Assembly: GCA_038503065.1 (NCBI GenBank)
Contig: JBCAMK010000003.1
Span: 930,001-994,000, forward strand
Origin: Paragyromitra xinjiangensis
Lineage: Eukaryota; Ascomycota; Pezizomycetes; Pezizales; Discinaceae
Reading direction: 5' to 3'
DNA: 64,000 nt
The notes under the pieces were generated by a model. That model was not told the DNA's origin and searched no databases. It saw only the letters and a program-made list of their open reading frames with translations. The translations under genes were made by a program, and so were the position numbers. Shown piece by piece: positions 56,193 through 64,000 of the stretch (positions are counted from its first letter, which is position 1; each line of letters starts with the position of its first letter).

Positions 56193-56438
56193 ATGGGAAA
56201 GAATAATGGAGCTGTATCGAATTCTCTTGTAGCTTGTGCTTTTTACGCCTGGTGGAGGTTTTTGGAAGAGTATGTGAGGTGCTGGCCGTTGAGCCGGGAG
56301 AAGCAGATGGAATACACAACAAGAGTTAGGTCAGTCCGAAGTAGAATGCTTGAAGAAAGCGAAAAGCCTTTCGAGGGGTTTTTTACTAAATGGGAGTCTT
56401 GGTATCGGCGGCTTGGTTTAAAGGCAGGTGTAGTTTAG
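56193..56438 (+). CDS. Possible small protein, 81 aa (weak)
   Basis: This frame lies divergently opposite the coiled-coil gene. It has a protein-like aromatic and charged composition (FYAWWRFLEEYVRCWP, FFTKWESWYRRLGL). There is no recognisable domain, and the frame lies in what should be the promoter or 5' leader of the neighbouring gene, so it may be fortuitous. Confidence 0.25.
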   Translation: MGKNNGAVSNSLVACAFYAWWRFLEEYVRCWPLSREKQMEYTTRVRSVRSRMLEESEKPFEGFFTKWESWYRRLGLKAGVV

Positions 56439-57343
56439 GACAGATCGGCGGGAAATGGCTGCATTATATTAGAGCTGGTTTTTTGGGGCCGTATCGCGTG
56501 CGCTATATAATAAACCCATTTTCAAAGGAATCGATAAGTCTGGGAATAGAATAAATGATATTTCCCGATATTTCCAGTACGTTAGGGTAGCTAGATAATT
56601 TTTCATGGGTGTAGTCTTTCAATTGTGGGTATTAACTCATTCTCTGATAAGGCTAGGCTGTAACAGTATTAAACCGAACTACATGTAGCTTTGAATATCA
56701 AACGGGTAATTTTCGGGCGCGCTATGAAGTGTAATAAACCTTAAATTCCAGTCTGGTAAGTCTCGCTAGCGCACGCCCATTATATGATGTGCACCTTGTT
56801 TCCTCCAACCTCTCTTTTCTTTTCAAACGAGACTGATTTAAGATTGATCATGCCACTAGAAAGACTAGTTTACTACATTTTAATTACTTCTGGGATTCTA
56901 GTTACCTAGTATTTTTAATGGGGTGGGGCTCCGTGTGGGCTTGCAGTCACAATTGCAATCCTACCATAGTACGTGTAGTTTACTGAATCTTACCGTGTCT
57001 CTTGGCGGTTGCTTGGGATCTTGCGTTGAGAGTATAGAATGTCTACTCTTTGTTTTTCCCATAAGGTTCCATTCTATGGAGGATTGGGGAGATCGTGGAC
57101 AGATATTAATTGTAGTACCGTGAAACTTCTCACATAAGCCATAAGTTTGCCTGAGGGCACTAGGGGCTGGCCACAATTTCAATCAGACGGGAGACCAAGC
57201 TAGTACAGAACCTCGTTTTTAGCATCCGATGGGTTTTTTACTGGACTGGTTTTTTGAGGGACCTGGTACTATCTCGGGCGCTCTTATCGAAATTTACCTA
57301 ACACGTATATCTAGAAGGCCCAGGCATCTTAGCAAACAACATC
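56439..57343. other. Intergenic, no gene recognised
   Basis: AT-rich. Open frames are short and overlapping, and no repeat structure was noticed. Confidence 0.5.
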
Positions 57344-57352
57344 TATATAAGA
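57344..57352 (+). promoter_or_regulatory. TATA box candidate
   Basis: CTATATAAG lies 141-149 bp upstream of the ATG at 57493. It supports starting the gene there rather than at the upstream in-frame ATG at 57229, which would precede the box. Confidence 0.5.
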
Positions 57353-57492
57353 CTGCTGCTCTTCCTGATTCCCCCCCCCAAACTTATAGCGTTCGTATAG
57401 ATAATTTACTGCTTCAAAACACCACACTTACACACATCCTTAAACATTCCTATCAACCTCTTCTCTCATACCAACTCTGCCCTTCGATCTCT

Positions 57493-58273
57493 ATGTCTAT
57501 CCATAAGCTTACCAAATCTGTGCATAAAATGTCTTTGAAAAGAGCACGCGAGAGCGAAGAAGCGGAGGTTGTGGACCAACAAGTCCTCAAACGCCGGAAG
57601 CGGGATCCCCTCTTTGGCATGTACAATCACTCCCCTATTACCACACCAAAGATAATGATTTAGGTGTGCTAACGAAGTATCTCATTAGATTTGCTATACA
57701 AAATCTTCCCTGAAGAAGAAGTGAATTGCCATGAGGACAAAGTCCGGTCTATAACCCAGTCGAGGGAAAGTCTTCAAGGTATTAACTAATCTTGCATGTA
57801 GTGTAAAGGCGCTAACTCAGAAATTCACTAGTTGATGAAGGCATTCAAATGCCCTTTGACGATTTCACGACAGCTGACGCTTGCCTTAATCGTAAGTAAT
57901 AGCTCTCCAAAAGCCTGTAACATAGGAGAGACACTAACGTAGTAACCCGTTAGCCTACCCATACGATATATCCCGCGAAGTGGGTGCTACGGAAGTGTCT
58001 GGCGAAAACGCAACTGCCGAGCTCAATCCGCAGACTAGGGTCCCTGAAACTCACTACATCTTCTATGATGAGAAACCTCACAATATATTTCCAATCTACG
58101 GGCTCTCCCGGATCGCCACGGAAGAACCTGTCAAGTCGCAGTCTGAAAGCTTCGATGAGATTACATGGTTTTCAGGTCCTGAAACCTCTCTGCTCGAGAT
58201 GCAGGAGATATTTATCGAGTTGAAGATCGATGACAGTGATTGGGTTATGGTGGGACACGATGAGTGCTTGTGA
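57493..58273 (+). CDS. Hypothetical nuclear-looking protein, 197 aa, four exons
   Basis: Exons 57493-57616, 57689-57778, 57832-57891 and 57954-58273 sum to 594 nt with consistent phases. The first intron would be GC-AG (GCATGT donor), with a perfect TGCTAAC branch point and CATTAG acceptor. The others have GTATTA and GTAAGT donors. The N-terminal 40 residues are basic with a bipartite-type signal (KRARESEEAEVVDQQVLKRR). The rest is acidic: LLYKIFPEEEVN, MPFDDFTTADACL, FYDEKPHNIFPIYG and ELKIDDSDWVMVGHDE. No known domain is recognised. Confidence 0.6.
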
Positions 58274-59434
58274 TGTGGCTTTCCTTATTTCTTACTTTAT
58301 ATCTATTGCATTAGCGGGTGGTACTGCAACTTTGGTAGCTACTTAGCCTTTCTATTATTATTTCCTTTATACATATTTACAATGAAGTTATAAATCACCG
58401 CTTTTCACTGCAGCTAGCTAGGGATTAGTAAAATATGCCTTAGGCGATACATATGTTATTAGGATTCTGAAAACAAAGAGTTGTGTTACCAACAATGATA
58501 TTGTGATGCTTAACCAACGATGCTAAATCCGCTTCCAGAATGCTACTAGCTAGTAGTTATGGGGAATACCAAGCTATCGAGCTCGTCTCCTCTCTAGCTA
58601 TGAAATCACGAAGTTTATTACGTGTAGTTAATTAACTTGGCTAGTGATAAAGGAACCCTAGGAGCGAACACCCCGAAACCCTAGCTTTGATCTAAATCAC
58701 AAGCCAGCACTCGGCAGATCCATCCCGCTCCGCGGCTTCCCCGAGGAATTACCCCGCTGACGAGATATACGCAACCTGAAGATTTATAATTCCGTTGGCT
58801 TCACCTAATCTTTAGATTGGCTGTTAGAGAGCAAGAAGCCTGCTGATAGGTAAATTTAAGGAGTGGAAATTTGATCGGAAAGAACAATCCACTAACACAA
58901 ACCTTTCACCGCTCCCTATTGTGTAGGGACTTACCGGTTAACTACGTATAATATATATAAAAAAGTGTATTTGTCCCGACCAGGAAAACCCGCACCTACG
59001 GAATAGCCCCGCCCTTCTAGTTATATTTAAGGAAACCCAGTCCTTCCGTGAAAAGAGATAAAACAAGAAAGGAAAAGGAAGAAAGAAAGAGAAAATAATC
59101 TCAATAAAACAAAATCGAATTAAATGAAAGCCAGTAGAGGTTTAAAAAGGAATAAATGAGAAAAATAGATACTCCCCACACGCCGCCCTCTTATTTGTTG
59201 TGCGACGTGAAGTCGCAGCTATGAGATCCAAGTGTTCAAACTTTGAACACTTGTGAAACCCTAACCCTAAAAGATGGTTATGCACGCAACAGCCAACAAA
59301 AAAAAGTGAACACAGGATATTATCCATACATTCATACACAAGCTGCCCCGGGAAAGAAAACTGCTAATGGCCATGCAAAAAACCTTCGAAATAAAAAATA
59401 GGGAAATACCACCACCGCATCGCGTCGGAGAACT
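58274..59434. other. Intergenic between convergent genes
   Basis: AT-rich. It contains a perfect 25-bp palindrome (59229-59253) followed by two telomere-like CCCTAA units at about 59258-59270. No gene is recognised. Confidence 0.6.
59229..59253. repeat. Perfect 25-bp palindrome with adjacent CCCTAA pair
   Basis: CAAGTGTTCAAA and TTTGAACACTTG are exact complements around a single C. AACCCTAACCCTAA follows within 5 bp. The feature lies downstream of ATG27 on its template side and may form a hairpin in a transcript end. Confidence 0.8.
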
Positions 59435-60704
59435 CTAAACAGCGCTGTACCCACCTCTCCCGCCGCTCCTACCCTGCAATGTACCGATAACCCTTCTTAG
59501 CCAGTCCTTTAGGAGGTATGGAATGTCCCTGATCGTGTCGCTGTGTGGAAGCAGGTCCCAGCTACGGTTGCTCAGGTTAGTCGTGAAGCCTCTAAGGATA
59601 GGAGTTAAATGTGTTCGACTTCAAACTAAAATGGCTTCATGTATGGGGGATGTGATGGGAAGAAAGAAAAAAACCGGAGGGAGGAAAGGAAATAGGGATG
59701 GTACCCTCTCGCTCCGTAGCGGTTGTAGTTCAACCATGAGCCAAAGATTAGGTAGGCTGCGACTCCGAGGAATAAACTGTTTTGAATGGTTAGCACTTTG
59801 ACTGCAGGAATGGACATGGGTATCCGAGACTTACATGATAATAAACCAAGTAAAGAACCCCCAGCTGCTGCCCTGATCCGGGGTTCTGTCTCCCCCACTC
59901 ACAGTCTCACAAGCATACTTCGTCTTCCACTCTAGCTTGAGCACATGTCCCTTCTTATCATTCTCCTTAGAATAGCTGATAAACGTTAAACTTTTCTTGT
60001 CCTTCTCTTTCTCCTCCTCCCCTTCCATCCTTTTCTCCTTGCCTCCATCCTCGCTAGTTTCATCCCCCTCAAGTCCTGTCCTGTTTGGGTCGCAAACAAA
60101 GTCGATAACTGCCTGTTGCTCATCCCCTTCATACAGACCCCCACCAATAGTTACCCGAAGTCCTTCTTTGCCGGTATCGTAGGCCTCGCCAGAAGTTTTG
60201 AGACGTTGCACTCGTTCTTCTGCCTTGCGGCCTTCGATGTCGCCAGCTACAGGCATAACGATAACTTTGACGGCTTCGTCACCCAAAGATACGCGTTCGA
60301 CTCCACATACTGGACGAGGAATCTAGTTGTCAGCAGGGGCAAAAATAAAGGGGGGAAACTTTTCACTGAATACCTTGGGTTCCAGATGGGCACTGTTCTT
60401 TCGACGGTGTATCTTTTTCTTTGCCTATGGGTCCGCAAGGGTTTATGGTCCAGGTAGTGTTTATTGTCTATCCGTCACAAGGTTAGTATTTCCCTCCCTC
60501 CCACGTCTTCATTTCCTTCTTCGCACTACAGGCAAGGGCCCTTACTAGTGGGAAATCATCTCTTGGCGGAAGTGTTATAGAATGTGGACCCTCCAGCGCC
60601 TTGAAGTTGAACGTAAAACCGTCTTGTGTGGTTTCACAGTCGAAGTTGGCGAGAGCTAACGACGGAAGAGCGAGCAGCGAGTGCAGGTGACGGGCGTACC
60701 GCAT
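59435..60704 (-). CDS. ATG27: ATG27, autophagy-related type I membrane protein, 308 aa
   Basis: Exons 60704-60546, 60467-60374, 60309-59835, 59776-59705 and 59561-59435 total 927 nt, in phase throughout; intron 1 has a TACTAAC branch point. Atg27 cycles with Atg9 vesicles between Golgi, endosome, vacuole and pre-autophagosomal sites and is needed for efficient autophagosome formation. A signal peptide (MRYARHLHSLLALPSLALA) precedes the mannose-6-phosphate-receptor-like lumenal domain. Visible are FDCETTQDG, NTTWTINPCGPI, GTQVCGVERV, VIVMPVAGDIEGRK, VIDFVCDPNRTGLE and LEWKTKYACE. A single transmembrane helix (FFTWFIIILFLGVAAYLIFG) and cytosolic YNRYGARGWDLLPHSDTIRD follow. The final four residues, YSAV, match the tyrosine sorting motif known at the Atg27 C-terminus. 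The lumenal region has a Lys/Glu-rich insert (EEEKEKDKK). Confidence 0.93.
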
Positions 60705-61095
60705 TTCGGCAGAAAATCACTGATAGGAGTTGCGAGATAGCGGGGAATATAGCTAACTGATGGAAGCTGGTGGGGTAGAAGATGAGTGATGTCGTTGGAG
60801 AGCCTGGTGAGGTTCGAGTTATACGTAGTCCAGTTGCAAACAGCTGCCCAAATGGAAACAACGGCGGCTGATCGCTGAGTAAGCAACAGCCTTGGCGAAA
60901 ACGTCACTGACGCCTTGATCTACGGCGTCATGCGCGTCGGTCCCCTGTGGCAACGTAACAGTCTCCCTTTTGGGATCTCTTGTGGAAACACAGATTTAAG
61001 TTTAATTCAACCTTACATCTAATGTGTAGTCAAAGCCAGACCTAGAATATCCTACATACTGGAACAATTTTCCTCTTTCCCCCAGTACTTTACGC

Positions 61096-62407
61096 CTAAA
61101 CCTCTACCTTAAACTGCCTCAAGTACTCGTAATCCTCAAGGTTGGCTTTCACTGTATCCCTGATAAGGTCTGCGCCTTCTTTACCGTATTTCTCGACCCA
61201 CCCTCCGTGTTCCTCTTCATCGGACTTCTCCTTCTTCTTCGCCTCGTCACAATAATTAGCCTAGCCACGTAACACGGGGTATCAACGGGTCCTTACATGC
61301 TCTCTAGGTTTCAGCCCAACGCTCTCGATCGCATCATTATGGAATCCTTTCCATTTATCAAACTTACCGCAACCCTCTCCGCCCTCCCCCCACCCTAACA
61401 TGCTCTCCTTGAAATCCAAACCTACGCTAGTGCAATATTTTTGCATAACTTCCTTCGGTTTATCAAGCAAGTCATCTGCATCGATAACACACAGATTCTC
61501 CTTGGCGACGAGGCCCTTCTCGCGGACATATTCAAAGAATATCCTCAGTTCACGATACCCAGCTTCAGAAGGGAGGAAGTGGTCAAACCCAGTATCATCC
61601 GAAAGAGGAGGGATGCAACAACGGTAATAGGACGGGATTGCCCGACGAGGATGGCGGATCAAGAATGTGAATTGGTACCTTCTGAGAACGTGGAGTGGGA
61701 GGACTGTCGGATTTCCTACATCCTCATCCCCTGAAATTTTGTGAGCGTTCTTCTCGAAGCCATTGGTGACCTTATCGGTGCCATATCCCTTTCTCTTATG
61801 GATCCCGAAACGTAAGGATGGTGGAACTCTGGCTGGGTTCTCGGTGGGGTTTGGCGGTAGGAGGTAGTGTGTTATATCTTTGATGAATATACGCTTATTT
61901 TTCTGTCATAAGAAATTGTTAGTGGTCGTTTCTCCTCGTAACACCAATTGGCATAACAACCTGCAGGAATAATAGTATTACGAGATGGATGTGCTAGGAT
62001 CTTGAAATCTCGGAAAACAGCGCTTAGAGGAGGAAGAGAGAAGAAAACCTAACCAAATTCCCACCCCAACATACTCTACAGGATACACAGAATACAAATC
62101 CACAAATCCAGTTAAAAGAACGTAGGCGACCAACCTTTATAGCTTCCACCCTCTCTGTCTCAATCCTCTCCACAACATCCCCAAACGTAACATCCTCAAA
62201 CCCACTATTTGCTCTCGCCTCTTTCCCATCATCCCCTAGAAACCGCTCCCCCATCCTTTCAGGTCCATAGTAAAACGCATCACCGAATGGCTCGTGGATG
62301 CATACCAATGCATCATTCGAGCGGGTCATCATCACCCTCTCAAACGCAGTTGAGCATGAGCGAGGGTGGGTCGCAAGGAAAATAATTCCTGAGGACGTAT
62401 TAGGCAT
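61096..62407 (-). CDS. Sulfotransferase-like P-loop protein, 347 aa
   Basis: Exons 62407-62135, 61902-61297 and 61260-61096 (1044 nt), all junctions between whole codons. The first intron is long (232 nt, GTTGGT donor). The 5'-phosphosulfate-type loop is visible at the N-terminus (FLATHPRSCSTAFERVMM) and the 3'-phosphate-binding strand/helix at FLIRHPRRAIPSYYRC, as in PAPS-dependent sulfotransferases. Conserved downstream pieces include LCVIDADDLLDKP and FDKWKGFHNDA. No signal peptide is present, so it is probably cytosolic. Fungal members are mostly uncharacterised and often sit beside metabolic genes; none is adjacent here, and the substrate is unknown. Confidence 0.8.
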
Positions 62408-63921
62408 ATTGTCAAGTAAATGGGTATATTCGCGTGGAAAGAGTAAATATGGTTGGGTTTTCAGAAAGGAGATGGATGAAGTTCAATCTGGACGCCTGAC
62501 AATATATACTCCACGCTAGTTACAATATTTAGTGCCGCTGAACTTGAAAACTAGAACTAACTCGACCGCGTGCAGTAGCTTGGTGTATTTTGGGGGTATA
62601 TATCAGTTCTGTGAAATCATGATATCATTGAAACTGGGGTATTTGACAGATAATAGGAGCTAAAGCGAAAAAATCCAGGGATTGTGCCGGGGTTCCTGCG
62701 GCGATCTTTAGTAATCGCTAATTATTGGCTTGAGGATAGGGTTCGAAAACAGTCATCGTAGCCATTTTCGCTTTGGGGGTCCCGTTATTTCAGCTGCGGG
62801 TTGTGATCTCCCAAAGTTAGCTTAAAATCAGCTGGGGCACGTTCACGTGAGTACGAGACTAGGGTTATCGTATCTTTCGAGAAGAAATTATCCGCATATA
62901 CCATAGGAATCGAGGACATGGAGTTTTTATCTTTGATACAAGGTTTACTCTAATCAGAATGATATCATAGATTAAATGTACTACATTGCGTTGTAGTTGT
63001 GGGTGTATTTATTTACTGGCAAACAAATGTTTTTAGTGTGACGGGAGTTTTGGTTAGTGTTTTATGCACTGCGCTAGAAACCTCAAAAAGCGTCTCGGGT
63101 ACTAGCCCCCAAGGGCTGATTTGGCCAAGGTCTAATATGTGAAGTCACAAGTTATCACTCGGATTTTAGTTGAGTGGATGAAGCCATCGGATTCAACAAG
63201 CGAACAGGAATAACCAAGGTTTCTGCGAAATTGGATCTTGAAATCCTACCATATTCTCTTTTCGTTGGCCCCACTCCATCCCGATAATGAGTTTTAACTC
63301 GCTTTCTCTATAGTTTACTCGCCAGATTCTTCACGCAACTGTGATGTCGTGTTCAACTTGGGATTGGATTGGAGGAGGCGCTAGCTAAGGGAAACGACAT
63401 TCGAACTGGTCTTTATTACCTACTTTGGTATAGTTTGACGCCACCATTCGCCGAGATTTCTACACGATATCTTTTCTTATTCGCGGCTCAAGACGGTTTA
63501 ATACGGTCTGCAGATTTTCGTAGGGTAATTGATTTAACTTGTTATTGTGCTTTTGCTTCCGTGATCAATTTGCCGTTACTCGTACGTCATTCTTAATTTT
63601 AAGGCTCGCCAGTGGGGGTTTGCCTTAGAGTAGTCTAAATAAATAATTGGATATGAGAGCTGGTGCTTAGTCGCACAAAGGCTGAATGTCGACATATGAT
63701 CGATTCTGACGCAATCGGCGAATATTTTATTTCTTTTGGGATATCTACTAGGACTGTAAGTAAAACATCCTATCCTAAGTCTAAGCGGCAAACTGCGTAG
63801 CAATCAACATCGAAAATGCTCTCTTCATGGTCAAAGCTGGCGCGGCGGTTCTTCAACCCCCGTCCCAGAACCCATCAAATCATAGCTCCTGCTGCCACCA
63901 GTACAAGATAATCGATAGACA
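62408..63921. other. Intergenic, no gene recognised
   Basis: AT-rich 1.5 kb. One 75-codon plus-strand frame at 63369-63596 has a protein-like ring (DGLIRSADFRRVID) but no start context, intron or family. I leave it uncalled. Confidence 0.5.
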
Positions 63922-64000
63922 CTAGCACTTAGCTAACAACTCATCCAGATCGTCAAAGTCACGGAACTCGCAACCTTCGCCACGGTAGGTTGCCGGAATG
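63922..64000 (-). CDS. 3' end of a gene extending beyond the window
   Basis: On the minus strand the frame enters from beyond 64000 and reads ATYRGEGCEFRDFDDLDELL, then AKC and stop TAG (63924-63922). The acidic, well-formed C-terminus looks like real coding sequence rather than chance. The protein cannot be identified from 26 codons. Confidence 0.45.
   Translation of the reverse strand, partial: IPATYRGEGCEFRDFDDLDELLAKC

Noticed and set aside
63369..63596. Plus-strand frame with an EF-hand-like DGLIRSADFRRVID
   Set aside because: A single loop without the required Asp/Glu spacing or partner helix, and no gene context.
1..64000. Search by eye for tRNA, rRNA, CRISPR and bacterial-type operons
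   Set aside because: None found. The window is eukaryotic (spliced genes, LINE and Gypsy elements), and no cloverleaf with convincing A and B boxes was seen.

Overview
The window reads as nuclear DNA of a filamentous ascomycete. Introns are short (50-80 nt, GT-AG, with TGCTAAC/TACTAAC-like branch points). The host genes are typical fungal ones: ferric reductase, ZIP zinc transporter, ATP12, ATG27, F-box proteins and a fungal P-loop sulfotransferase-like protein. Gene density is very low and most of the sequence is mobile DNA or empty. That, together with Tad-like LINEs, chromodomain Gypsy elements and many small inverted-repeat elements, would fit a repeat-rich Pezizomycete such as a truffle. 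The species assignment is inference only.

Layout. 1-6.7 kb has no gene but carries a 129-bp Mutator-type foldback, an 836-bp element with TA duplications and a perfect hairpin. 6.7-9.2 kb is a ferric reductase (minus strand, 4 exons). 9.2-15.5 kb is empty. 15505-21197 is a complete four-gene DNA transposon with 41-bp terminal inverted repeats (37/41 matching) and a 4-bp CCCA target duplication. It encodes an rve-type DDE integrase plus three proteins I do not recognise, and is the most novel object here. 21.2-22.0 kb holds tandem repeats. 22.4-28.8 kb carries a helical hypothetical protein, an F-box protein and a large membrane protein. 29.2-31.4 kb carries a hAT-like non-autonomous element, a broken pogo/Fot1-like transposase and a mariner-like MITE.

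31.4-47.2 kb is a nest. A full-length Tad/I-like LINE (18-bp duplication, poly-A tail) contains a 10.47-kb chromovirus Gypsy element (5-bp duplication CTCTA). The Gypsy pol in turn contains a 2.1-kb insert with short inverted termini, full of tandem repeats. Taking out the Gypsy with one duplication copy leaves LINE ORF2 open. Taking out the 2.1-kb insert rejoins the Gypsy protease-RT reading frame.

47.2-64 kb is a gene-bearing flank: ZIP transporter, F-box/ankyrin protein (with a MITE just upstream), ATP12, a coiled-coil protein, a four-exon nuclear-looking hypothetical protein, ATG27, a sulfotransferase-like protein, and the 3' end of a gene leaving the window at 64000.

Within the new transposon, the integrase should bind and cut the inverted repeats. 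The basic AT-hook protein (gene A) and the small basic protein (gene D) are candidate DNA-binding partners. These roles are inferred. All exon structures come from splice-site and reading-phase consistency. Every multi-exon model given sums to a multiple of three, but none is backed by transcripts.
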